Shown one piece after another: positions 10,222 to 20,786 of a stretch of DNA of 64,000 nucleotides. The translations under genes and the position numbers were made by a program. Each line of letters opens with the position of its first letter. Position 1 is the first letter of the stretch. Source of the stretch: Phymatolithon calcareum (taxonomy: Eukaryota > Rhodophyta > Florideophyceae > Hapalidiales). The notes under the pieces are model-generated. The model had not been told where the DNA came from. It did no database searches and saw only the letters and a list, made by a program, of their open reading frames with translations. The DNA lies in NCBI GenBank assembly GCA_977006965.1, contig OZ345352.1, positions 3,100,001 through 3,164,000 of the forward strand, given 5' to 3'.

Positions 10222-11370
10222 CTAGAACCCAGCACACTGCCCTGTGGCAGTTCCGACCTTGTTCCCCTTTCCCGACGGTGCCGGTGTGTTGTCCGAACAC
10301 GAAAGCGTAGTAAACTCATTTTTCCTGATCTTCGCCCTCACCGAATTCTTGTTGATCTCCGCTAGTTCACCTTTGTTATTTGTAAACACGACGCCAGCGT
10401 TTTCCTCAAGATTGGCCGAAAGGTCAGTATTACCCTTGACCGTCACGAGCCCGGTACTGCCGATGACAGAAAACGGTTCCATACTGAAGTCGTTCTTCTC
10501 CACTTTCACATCTCCTTGTGTTTCTACGATTGCAAAATCGCCCATAATATCCGAATTCTTCAACGTCACACTTCCGTCAGTCCCCGTAATAGATCCATCG
10601 CTATCTGCTTGCACATCCTCCAGCACGATGTCACCAACAACCTTCTCCATAACGATATCGCTCAAAGCCGCATCTTTCACCGTGATATCTCCCTTATGCT
10701 CAACGACCTCAATGTCACCATTCGCAATCGTACTTCCGACAATATCGACCTTACCGGTCCCCTTTTCCACTTTCACAGACCCGATGATAGTGCTGTCATC
10801 ACAATTCGACCGACTAACGGAAATGAGATCGCCTTCCACTTCTACAAATCCAATGCCCCCGGAAATGGTAGAACCGCACAATTTCAGTGACCCGGATCCA
10901 CCGCCAATGCCAATACCACCGCCTGTGACATTAGCATTGCGCAGAGTTATGTCACCGGCATTCTCGGCAGTGATCTCGCCACTTGTGCCTCGGCCCTCGA
11001 AAACGGCACCGTTGGCTAGGGAAACGCTGGTCACTACGGCGTTCTTACCGAGGGTTAGCTTGGATGTTGTGTCGGAGAATGATACTTCTCCGAACACGGT
11101 TGTCGAACCGCCGAGAAATACGGAGCCGCTGCCGCTTGCGATCACACTTCCTTGAATTTCAGTGCTGCCTCTGGTGGTGAGAGTGCCACCGGACGTGACC
11201 TCGACGGATCCGGTGATGGTGATGCCTTGTATTGTACATGAGCCACCGGATACGGAGACGTCCGAGGTGACGGGGTTTGGCGAACGTAAAACGCCGCTGC
11301 AGGTTAGTTGAGCGAATGAGCAAGATGCCAGCACGGTGAGCACTGCAAGGAGGAATATGCGGGGGAACAT
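10222..11370 (-). CDS. Secreted beta-helix-like repeat protein A
   Basis: An intact single-exon gene. The start is the ATG at 11368-11370, the first one after the TATA box; an upstream in-frame ATG at 11472 overlaps the TATA box and cannot be used. The ~382-residue product opens with a clear signal peptide (MFPRIFLLAVLTVLASCSFA), cleaved near FAQ. The rest is a regular alternation of short beta-strands and G/S/T/N turns (for example GSCTIQGITITGSVEV), as in right-handed parallel beta-helices. It contains few, spaced Cys and a conserved C-terminus with NTPAPSG and ATGQC. It aligns without gaps to protein B at 59691-60860, with more than half the residues identical by eye. Likely exported to the wall or matrix. 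No catalytic motif is seen, so a structural or adhesive role is only inference. Confidence 0.9.
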   Translation of the reverse strand: MFPRIFLLAVLTVLASCSFAQLTCSGVLRSPNPVTSDVSVSGGSCTIQGITITGSVEVTSGGTLTTRGSTEIQGSVIASGSGSVFLGGSTTVFGEVSFSDTTSKLTLGKNAVVTSVSLANGAVFEGRGTSGEITAENAGDITLRNANVTGGGIGIGGGSGSLKLCGSTISGGIGFVEVEGDLISVSRSNCDDSTIIGSVKVEKGTGKVDIVGSTIANGDIEVVEHKGDITVKDAALSDIVMEKVVGDIVLEDVQADSDGSITGTDGSVTLKNSDIMGDFAIVETQGDVKVEKNDFSMEPFSVIGSTGLVTVKGNTDLSANLEENAGVVFTNNKGELAEINKNSVRAKIRKNEFTTLSCSDNTPAPSGKGNKVGTATGQCAGF

Positions 11371-11468
11371 GGCAAGTTTAGAGATAAGAGTTTCTTGTAC
11401 AGTTTCCGCTCGCACTGCCACTTGTTTGAGGTTTAGGTGTAGACCGGGAGATGGAGGTGAAGAGAGGT

Positions 11469-11477
11469 CCATTTATA
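11469..11477 (-). promoter_or_regulatory. TATA box of beta-helix gene A
   Basis: CATATAAAT on the minus strand, about 100 bp before the chosen ATG, which fits transcription starting near 11440. Confidence 0.6.
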
Positions 11478-11479
11478 TG

Positions 11480-14400
11480 CGTGGGATAGAATGTGCCTTG
11501 CTGCGCTAAGGTGCAATGAAATGCATGATGTCCTTCTTGCTGTTACGGCATATTGGGGTGAACCTAGGCGAAATGATCTTCATCCAGCATCTGCGCGACG
11601 ACCAGCGGGAGGTGTGCTTTCAGTTGGTTAGAGCAAGATATTGAATTCTCGTGACATATTAGCGGATCTTCACGATTATAAAAGTCGTGTCTATGGTTTA
11701 TTTTTTCTAGTGTAGGGCCTGGCGGTGCGATTATGTGTGACAATGACGCACTGCTGACAGATATGGGATTATGAATTGATGTGCAGCAGTGCAGCCATGG
11801 GTGTTGTTGGAGTACAAGGGGTAAGAGGGGACTACATTAAGTTTTGTTTTCCTCGAATAGTTTTCTCACTGCAGAATCGTTCTGCAGCAGCTGTGCGACA
11901 GCTGTAAAGATATATGATCAAAAGTTGTTGACACAATTAAGATTGTTCCACATCGCTTCGCCATAAACCATTTCTGCATCTTACTGTAGGGCAGGGCTGG
12001 AAGAGAACAGCAGCTGTTGGACGCAATATTTTTGTACACATCTGTGCTTGGAGTTCTGGCAAATTGGTTTACACTGATGAGAATACTGGGTGACTTTTTT
12101 TCAAGCACCCTTTTGTATTTTAATATTAAAGTTAAAGGGCTGCTTTTCGCAAGATGCAGCAATCCCACGCATTTTGTTCTCTTGAAACAATCTTGATTCA
12201 TTTTGGCACTGATGACGATTCTTTCGTAGTCCAGAGGGAGAGCGTACCTTCTATAACATGCGTAATGTTTACATAATAACTCCATAACGTTTGCAGGAAA
12301 GAGACAGGCGAGGACCAAAGCCTCGCAAGTCAAGCTTATCAAAAGACCACTGTACCGTCGTTTCTGAAGAACAAAATGTATCTCAAACCATGAAAGTACA
12401 AGCAGATCACATAATTACTCCACTTTCGTCTCCGCCGAACGAGAAGCGTAGAGATTTTGAAGACGGGTTTTTCTCCACTGCCAAAACTTTCTCACTTTGT
12501 TCTACGAGTGTAATTATGGAGCGCACCATCAGTGCAGATTTGTCCCCCGCCCTTGGGGCAAATCCAAAAACGAATATTTTCATCAGGTTGTTGCTATGTC
12601 ATGTGAAGCAGCCGCGACTCATCATCACAGCCAATATGTAAGGCGCAAATGTCCCCTCTATTGAATGATAAAAATAACCGTCACGGTCCAAATTGAATTC
12701 CGTTCCCGGCATGCACGCAATTGTGTGCCTTAAACAGACCGATGGAAACAGCTTATGCTTTACACGATGAGAAATTCCCGCAACAGACATAATAGTAATC
12801 CTATACCGAGACCCTAAATACCTGATAGTTTAGTGGACATCCCGAAAGCGAAGCCATCTTTTTGCAAACTGAGGTAGCATCATGCTACCTCAGTTTGCAA
12901 AACGATCATGATGATCATCGTGCTCTTAAAATTCGAAACGGCGCTTTCCAAGGAGATCAGATGCAACCTTTGCACTGTGTCTCCGTCAAGTTTCTAGCAT
13001 ATGCATTGAAGGTCTGAAAACAAACTCGCTTTGCCGCGAAGCGATGGCTACTAGGAGCACGAATACTTGTGATCGTACACGAAAAAAGCTTGAAAGATTT
13101 GCATGCTTTACCGCCGTGTCGAGATGTGCACCTGAAATCTCCCTCACTTCAGATAAACTGCACTTTCCAAGTGGCATATCTGAAACATCTGACTCCTAGA
13201 CTACGTCATCTGCTGTTACATCATGATGACGATGACCAAACACAGTGCGTCATAAATAGGACTTCTGCAGGGAGACACGACTATGCCATATTGTAAAGTC
13301 AAGACGGTTTGATTCCGCCAGTCGACACGCTGATATCGACTGGTAGACTCTTTCCCCGCTGCAAAAAGGATTACAGTCCCTGCAACAAGAACACCAGCCA
13401 TGGCCTCTTCTACGAGATCCGTTGGTGGAAATTGACGAGCCGCGGCACTCAGAAAAGAAATATGTGGCTCTCTGAGCAAAGCATCGTTGGTACCCGAAGT
13501 TCGTGAATTTTTTATTTTGGCAGATTTTCTGTCGGAAATAGACACCGATTTTCTAGTTTCACTGACCTAGCTGGGTGACGTGGACCTGCGAGTCTTTCTT
13601 GCAGCGCAACCACAAATTTTCTTTGCTTCTCTGCTCGATTTTCTGAAGCGGCAGCAGCCGCGCCGTCGTTTTATTTCATCAACCTTTGCCTAAGTTTTTC
13701 TCCATGGTACGATCTTTCATTAAACACACAACGAGGGTGATCAATACTTTACAATTCAGTGCGCAACATGTTTCGCCTTGTTACCAAGGAAACTGTGGCA
13801 CAAATCGCACGCCGTAGAACGTCTGTACAGTGGTAAACCAGGAGGGATACCTTTTTTGAACACTGAGAATGTTGTTCGAGGGCATGCCTATCCGATATTT
13901 TAAGGTTGATCTTAGGTGAGAAAGAAAGAAAGACATAGTATCATCTTCAGATAGCGCAGTAGCAAATGCACGACGCTCTTTTCCGTGTTATGCAATGTTC
14001 AATGTCCATTTTGTTCTTGTAATGTTCCAGGCAGACAAGAATAAGCGGGAACATGAATCCTCTCTGCGCAGCAAATGCTTTTTGACTCACCATCTGCTGA
14101 CGGACGACATAGGACAGTGGAGTGTTGGAGTGTTAGTCCCCCTTGACACCCGTTATGGACTTGAGATATGTAGGTTTTGGTATCCCACTAAACTGGATTT
14201 CGATCTCTGCACATGCTAGAGGAATGGCGACAGCACAAGATCATGATAGTAGAATACATTATCGTGTGCATATTAAGCCACCGGAAGGACTGCTCATTAT
14301 GCAGCAGTACGCTAACAATCTACGAGGACACAAGGATGCGGCACTGCACGAGAACTGCCTCGCGAAGCCCGCAATATGTTACAGGTGGATTGAATTGACG

Positions 14401-16112
14401 CATTCATCGCCTTTTCACAGACGATGTTCACCACAACTCTAAACAGAAGGAGATAGTTGATAAAAAAGCTCCCAAAGCCTCACCTTCGAGAACGGGGCCC
14501 CTTTTCGCGTTCTTTGGTCGTTTGCAGCCTCCTTGATTCTTACTAGAGCTCCTTTCAGTCACTCGCACTCATGTACAATTTCAGAAATCATCTCTGAAGA
14601 GAATAGCAAGCGCTTTAGTGCAATCAGATCAATGATCACTGACACACCAAAGTAAGCATCCAACGCTCATGCTCTCCACAATGGTGCCCGGTTGAGAGTC
14701 AGGCTTAGGCACCTCCGTCATGACCTCGTTTCTCTCATGTAAAGAATTCCTGGTAACTTGCTCGATTCAGTAGGGATCTTATTTGCTCTGTGTTCTTCTT
14801 GCTTTTCCCATACATGGCGCATTTCATGTCAACGCCTCTTAATCCATACAGCTCCATCCTCCGCTTCTTGCAAGTCTTTGTATATCTTGAGCTACTCTAT
14901 ATGCTTCGCTGCTTCCGTTATATGCTCCCCCTCTCCAGGGGTTTTGTATTGTGTTCTGCATTTCCCGCGAGTGAGGTGAGCAGCTCTTCGATGTTCTAAG
15001 TTTTCTCCATTCTGTTCCATCCTGTGCGATATTAAAAGCTAGTCATCTAATTTTTCAACACTCTTTTTCTGCCTTACAAAGAAAAAGCAAAACCTATCTG
15101 ATTGATACCTTCTCCTCGTATCTGGTTGCTCTAGCCGATTTGGCAATCGCAGTCTGGAATGGTGCTGATCGGCATACTCTCCAAAACATAATTGTAGGAC
15201 ATCCTTCTCTAGATTCGATTGCTGAAAGCAATCGCGCGGTCATTGGCGTCACGAGTAGATCAAGTTCCAATTTCGCCACAAAAAGGAACTTTAAGGATTC
15301 TGTGCGATTTGTCCACTTCCTGTTTATGGCAGCACATTTCGTTGTGTCATTTTGACGGAAACTTGATAGTTGTTTATTTAACACCCTCAGTTCCAATCCT
15401 AAGATTTGTACGGGAGCAGCTTTTCGTTATTTGTTCATTCTAGTATGTCGCCTAGTCCCTGCTACAGGAGCTTGTCTCTTTCCATATTTTCAATTAGGGC
15501 GGCGTAGTAGAACAGTAGCGAGTCTAGTGCCTTCTCAGTTATGAACATTTGTTCCATTCTCAGTTCACAGTTTGCAATGCTCTTGCAAAAGTTGTCCAGG
15601 TTGTGCTCGGCAGCCGTCGGAAAATTTCCAATATTATCGACGTGCTCACTTGAGGGATATTTCCGCTTTTGTATTTATAACCGGCTCTTAATTTCGCTCC
15701 ATCGGAAACCTGGGGAAGGCTAGGATAACGTCTTGTTTGTCGTACGGTATATTTCCCGTTCGTTTTGATTCGAGTCTCGCGTCGGTGCGCGCAGTAGGAG
15801 GACGCTTAGCTGTCCATAAGCCATGTGGGATTGATTTTCATAGTTCGCCGTTATGTGGGTTGCTATGCTTTGCGCTCGGGGAGGAAATTCCACTCCCTGG
15901 GTGACGTTGTCGATAAGGTGCAGTCGAAAGCCATGCCACGTGATCCGCCCTTACCCCAGTTTGGCGCAATGTGTGTCTTGGTTACATGAGCTGAATGTCC
16001 TGATTATGTCACCCAAGGATAGAATCCACTGCCATCTTGGGCGCTATCCAGCTCGCGGCACTACGTTTACCCATCCCAAACTGAGAGAGGAAATCTTATT
16101 CGAAGACGACAA
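11480..16112. other. Long gene-poor stretch
   Basis: No open frame with a recognisable domain on either strand. The longest frames (about 110-160 codons, such as 11866-12342 minus) are compositionally unremarkable. The only distinct structure is the foldback at 12860-12902. Promoter and 5' UTR of the F-box gene must lie in the last few hundred bases. Confidence 0.5.
12860..12902. repeat. Perfect 20-bp foldback
   Basis: The arm TTTTGCAAACTGAGGTAGCA (12860-12879) is followed by a 3-nt loop and its exact complement (12883-12902). No mismatch in 20 bp is unusual for unselected DNA. Possible small-RNA hairpin, cruciform or remnant of a foldback element. Confidence 0.7.
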
Positions 16113-17642
16113 ATGTCTTCCCGTTCGAAGAAGAGACGACTCTGGACAGCGACGTATTTCGACAAACTCTCGGAGGACGAGCTAATGAACGTACTTCGTT
16201 TCACTAGCGCTAAACCTCGCCATGTGAACTGGAAGTCATACATCATGGCTCCTGTTGCGTTCGCGCTTCTGCGCTCCAACGGATCTCTTTCGGATTTCGC
16301 GCAGCGTCAGTTTCAAGTTTTGGAATTGGAGGTGAGAAAGCAAAAAAGTCAACCGGTCAGAAACGGCAGTCTCGTTCTGAAAACAGGTCACCAGAGTGGA
16401 TTTAATCTTAATGCCGTCATTTCCTTCCTCGGTCGACGTCTTTGCGAAGTGCGCGCTCATGGAGTTTGGCATCCCAAGAATGAGAAGGTGATGTACACCC
16501 TGTTATTCCAATGTCGAAATATTAAGCAACTGTCGTTCTGCGAATTATTTCGCAGTCGGAACTTTGATCTGGCAGAGATCCTGGACGCATGCACTGGGAG
16601 ACTTGAGGTGTTGGAAATATGTCAGCGTTCACTTGAACCTTCCCACATTACGGCTATTACCACCCATTGTGGCAAACTGATGCACTTGTCCATTGCGGTT
16701 ACAGCTCTAAACGGCGAACTTGCGCCGATATGGATGTCGATTGGTGACACATTGAAGGAGTTGCGTGTCGAATGCGACATCGGGCGGGAAAGTGATTTCC
16801 ACCGCTTCTGCTTTCAAATTCTCCCTGTGTGTTGCACCAAATTAGAGCGACTGCATTTTTCTTCTAACCTCAGCGGCAGAACTGGCAGGCTATATATATT
16901 GGATGGTCAAAGTCAGCACAAGTTGGAGCGTCTGTGTGTGAATTATGGCGCGCAGTTGGACTCGATATCTATAATTAATACCGGAATAAGTCCCGACATT
17001 CTCAAGCGCATCACCGTGGCGTGCCCTAGCTTGAAAATATCATTGCATGAGCCAGGAGGATGTACCTGCTCTGCACTTATTGCTGTTGGTTCGAGCTTAA
17101 TTGATGTAACGATTGGCAATCACTTTACAAATGACATAATCGATGCTCTGAAAGAAGCGGGCAAAGTGTGCGAGAATCTGGAGAGTTTGACTATGGTTGG
17201 ATTCAAAGTCTCTGAAAGGGCCTTCCGTGCACTATTCATCCATCCCAAACCCAGACTTGCCCACTTCACAGCGACAAATATCAAAAATCACACCACGACT
17301 GGAGTTTTATCACTGCTAGTGGAAGAAGTCTGTACACTAGAGAGCTTCGAGCTCAAAGAATGTGATCTTCCGATAATGGCGCTTCGAAAGATTGCTACTG
17401 CAAACCAAAGGCTTCGAGAAGTGAGGTTGATCAGTCGAAGACACTGTTTGAAATGGGGTAGTGCACCGCTCGATTGGGCCCCTGTTGTGACAAGTTTCTT
17501 TTTATGCCCAGCTCTGTTGCAATTAGACATTTCTTGTCCACTCGGGTTTTGCAACAAAACTCTTGACGACGTCGCTGAAGTGTGTCATAAATTCCGCAGT
17601 GGTAACATTTCTGTATCTGTATGTGGTGTGCAGTATTTGTAG
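16113..17642 (+). CDS. F-box/LRR-like protein
   Basis: An intact 509-residue single-exon frame. The ATG at 16113 has A at -3. Residues ~15-70 resemble a divergent F-box (YFDKLSEDELMNVLRF, then a hydrophobic stretch). Residues ~110-500 hold irregular leucine-rich repeats of about 25-28 residues with the pattern L..L.L..C (for example GRLEVLEICQRS, ENLESLTMVGF, CTLESFELKEC). Such proteins are usually substrate receptors of SCF ubiquitin ligases, binding SKP1 through the F-box and a target through the LRRs. The substrate is unknown and the F-box match is weak, so a plain LRR protein is possible. LINE-A2 inserted 53 bp after the stop, so the native 3' flank resumes at 33711. Confidence 0.75.
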   Translation: MSSRSKKRRLWTATYFDKLSEDELMNVLRFTSAKPRHVNWKSYIMAPVAFALLRSNGSLSDFAQRQFQVLELEVRKQKSQPVRNGSLVLKTGHQSGFNLNAVISFLGRRLCEVRAHGVWHPKNEKVMYTLLFQCRNIKQLSFCELFRSRNFDLAEILDACTGRLEVLEICQRSLEPSHITAITTHCGKLMHLSIAVTALNGELAPIWMSIGDTLKELRVECDIGRESDFHRFCFQILPVCCTKLERLHFSSNLSGRTGRLYILDGQSQHKLERLCVNYGAQLDSISIINTGISPDILKRITVACPSLKISLHEPGGCTCSALIAVGSSLIDVTIGNHFTNDIIDALKEAGKVCENLESLTMVGFKVSERAFRALFIHPKPRLAHFTATNIKNHTTTGVLSLLVEEVCTLESFELKECDLPIMALRKIATANQRLREVRLISRRHCLKWGSAPLDWAPVVTSFFLCPALLQLDISCPLGFCNKTLDDVAEVCHKFRSGNISVSVCGVQYL

Positions 17643-17868
17643 CTTTGTACAACTTATTCTTTTTGCTGCAATGGCCTAAAACTTAATCTAGATTTTCGCT
17701 TGAATTTGATACGTAATTAAAAGGATTTATTGAGAAGGTAGCATGTGTCCCAATTTGAGGAAAGTCGGCACCTTTCTAATCGCATTATACTAGCATCGAG
17801 CGTTGTCAGTTACCTTATTCAGAATTGCATAATATCACGTCAACGGCTTGCGCCACTTCATTCTCTTC

Positions 17869-18651
17869 TTCTTCTTTAATGCAGGTTCCGGAGTTGCCGA
17901 ACAACTCCCCATCCTTACGGCTACAGTAGACTTTAACAGATACGAGTGGTACTGGATGTCACAACAGCTCTAAGCCGCACAAAGTGCAGAGCTTCGGGGA
18001 GCTTAACATCTAAATCTCTACGCAGCCAATCTTCAGCCGCCGTCCTTCAAAGGGATTATCCGGGTTGGAAACCATTTAGGATGCTCACGGTAGCTGGTCA
18101 TCTCGTTACCTTCTTTCAACTCCTTCTGTCCTCTCTCCCAGCTTCCTTGAGCATTGCGGCACACCACTCAGGGCGGAATCCGTGTACTACCAAACTACCA
18201 GAAGGTGATAGTCTTCTCCAATGGGGAGGCCGGAGCACAGCTCTTGCCATTTCAAAAAACCCTGCCTTGGAGTGGGGAAAAATTCTGGGCTCTGCTCTTG
18301 CCTCCTTCCTGTGAAGCACAGGTGCACTCGTGGCCGGACCGGTTATGATACTCTGCCTGTATCAAATCCGCTTAAATTCGCAAGATTTCTTTGAAATCCG
18401 ACGACGGCGAGGTTAAGTCTGGCATTTCGAGCGTGGGGAGTTCTCGATTCACCGAGTCCCAGGTGAGCGCGTTTGCGATCGTGCCAGCCATTTCCGGCGT
18501 GATTAGCGCCGAAAAAAGCGCTTTGTGCAGCTCGATCGCTGCGGCCACTTGTACCGGCGCGGGCACGGGCGCCCGCGCCGGAAACTTGTCTTGTGTCTTT
18601 TGTGGTCGGTTCGGTCCGGTCAGCCTCTCCTCTCGATCCGACAACTTCTCC
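17869..18651 (-). mobile_element. X retroposon, copy 2 (783 bp)
   Basis: Splits the 3' end of LINE-A2 with a 12-bp TSD (TTCATTCTCTTC at 17857-17868; one mismatch at 18652-18663). On the minus strand it begins GGAGAAGTTG and ends with ATTAAAGAAGAAGAA, a retroposon-like tail. Near the start is a GC-rich frame (18644-18372) with an A/P-rich segment and EMPDLTSPSSDF, related to EMPDPSSPPSDF in the copy at 33858-36012. No RT or endonuclease is present, so it must be mobilised in trans. Overall homology to the other copy continues to the tail. Confidence 0.75.
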
Positions 18652-19198
18652 TTTATTCTCTTCGGTAGTGGTCCACGTGGGCTTCTTCAGGGTTCTGCTG
18701 AGTGTAGCCATTGCCCACTCTCCTTGACTACCCATTTCTTCAATCAGCTTCGTTGGGTTCCTAGGGAAGTGACTAAAAACCGTCTTGCGCAAAGAATTCT
18801 GTGTCTGCTTTCTTTCATCCTTACTGCCTGGTGCAGTAGACACTTCTTGGGAAACGTTAATTTTCTTGCGCAACGTTCTTCTTGTTTCTCCCAGACTCGT
18901 CGGCGGCCACACTTATCTTGAGGGTCAACTGCTGTGTTCGCTTCTCAAATGCAGTCAAGAGTTTCGAGTTCGAACTCGGCCCCGGTATCATCGGTCTCTT
19001 CTACTACCTTGCCCAATCTTCGTCTTAACTTTGAGTGTAGGTGCTGTCGGCGGAACCATGGTTCTATTTAACAAAGCTTCATTAATCTTCTCGAATGCCG
19101 CGCTGCCCACTTGCCGAACAGTGTCGTTGCCATGTCCTTCTGTATTTCCACTGCTGCTGTCGATACGCGGATCGTATCATGTGTTATATGTGCAGCGT

Positions 19199-19400
19199 TG
19201 GAATGATCTGATCAGTGGACCCCAAGCTTTTCCCTCCCTTTTTACGGGAGAGGGTTTTTGCAGCTAGGGCTACGACGTTTAACCCGGGTTTCAAGTATTT
19301 GAAAAGATGATCGAAGCTACAAAGTAGCTGCTGAAACGCATCTCCCTTGCAGTCTCAGGAGTGTTACTGAGGGCGTTTAATAAATTCCAAATTAAAAAAA
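19199..19400 (+). mobile_element. LINE-B 3' tail, 202 bp
   Basis: Opposite in orientation to LINE-A2. Matches the 3' UTR of the LINE-B copies at 38548-40830 and 62095-62670 and ends in an A-rich run. The TSD ATATGTGCAGCGT is at 19186-19198 and 19401-19413. Confidence 0.88.
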
Positions 19401-20492
19401 ATATGTGCAGCGTACTCATACACTGGCCTGATAAAAGCTTTGAAGAGCCTGATGTTCTCTTCAGTGCTGTACCCTCTCCTTGTCATGCCTAGGGAAATCA
19501 TGAGTCGCACCTTGGCGCTTGCGCTTTTGAATCGCTCCAGACAGACGTACCGAGGTATTCTGCTGTGCGCCTTATTTGAACTTACTCGTTAGCCAGCAGA
19601 AGCGCCTTTCTGGATCTCTTCTTGGGGAGTATCACTGAGCACTTTCGGATCGACAAAGTCATTCGATCCATACACGCCCATTCGGTGCATTCATTGAGTG
19701 TCTCTTGAAGCTCGTCTTCATGCCTTGCCACGTCGTCCGCGAACATATTTAAACGAACATTCACAATAGAATCGTTCAAGTTCAGAGCAGTCACCCATTC
19801 TGCTAGGGTGTCCATAAGGATGTTGAACAGTGTTGGGCTGATGGGGGATACTTGGGGGACTCCGCGCTCGCTTGCTCCTGGCGTTCTTCTCGTATCGTTA
19901 ATAACAGTGAAATGAGTCCTCTGGAGAGAGAGGAAGGCTCGTGATTCAACATTTTCTGATAGTCTGAGATCGATTTCTCGCATTATCTCCTCTCTTGGGA
20001 CTCGGTCATATGATGACTTCAAGTCGAGTACGGCTTTCGTGTTCCTTCCTTGTCTTATCGCCGCTGAATAGAGGAGAAGGGCTCTTCCCATGTCTTTTTC
20101 TGGCTGGAATCTCATTTGTTATCTGTTGAAGGCGGATTCCTTCCAGATCAGTTTATCAACTGCTGATTCAAATATTTTGCAACCCTGTGATAATAGTGAA
20201 ATCGGCCTGTAGCTTGCTGGGAAGCTTTGGCCTCCTTTCTTGAATATCGGAACCACCAGCGCATTATTCCAATCGTTAGACCACCAACTGAGCTGTCCAG
20301 CTTTTTGTGATTGTTGCTAGTAGAAAGTTGTAGCTTTCTTCCGGGGTTAGTAGCAGTGCTTCAGAGAAGATACCGTCCGGGCCAGCTGCTTTTTGCCTCG
20401 GGCACGTCGGAGGGCGCTTTTGAGCTCTCGCTTTAGTGCTCGTGTGACTTGAAACTTCCTCAGTCGAATGACGTTTCCTCTGGGATCCTTGA

Positions 20493-20786
20493 AGAAGAAG
20501 AAGAAGTGTAAGTTTTTTATTTAAAAGTTACCAACGCATCTGCAGACGCTTGGGGCAAGTTTGCGAAGGCCATTGGGCCACAAACAGGGTCTATCGTTCT
20601 TGTATGTTGGCGTGGTCGATTTCGACACGATCTGGCGGAAATATCAAAACCTACCTCTGGCTTAGAGCCTCGAGGGGGAAAAATATTCCACTGTCTTGAG
20701 TCGCGGGTTTCAGGTTTCGAGAGTGGCCTTGGCCGCCTGGTACATGGCAAGTATTTCGTCGAGTGCCCTCCTTGTAAAAGCACTTT
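20493..20786 (-). mobile_element. SINE-like Y element, longest copy (294 bp)
   Basis: Perfect 15-bp TSD (CTCTGGGATCCTTGA at 20478-20492 and 20787-20801) inside LINE-A2. On the minus strand it ends with AAATAAAAAACTTACAC and then (TTC)5. Related 3' ends occur at 9840-9934, about 58013-58068 and about 63143-63340. Non-coding; I could not identify A and B boxes with certainty, so a tRNA-derived origin is unproven. Confidence 0.8.

Noticed and set aside
10244-11155. 303-codon plus-strand ORF
   Set aside because: Antisense shadow of beta-helix gene A; the Ser/Thr/Pro-rich product is the complement of its repeats. The same applies to 60089-60850 minus.
15853-16185. 110-codon ORF overlapping the F-box gene start
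   Set aside because: Overlaps the better-supported F-box ORF in another frame and shows no features.
18391-18921. 176-codon plus-strand ORF
   Set aside because: Runs through X copy 2 into LINE-A2 antisense; composition follows the elements, with no domain.
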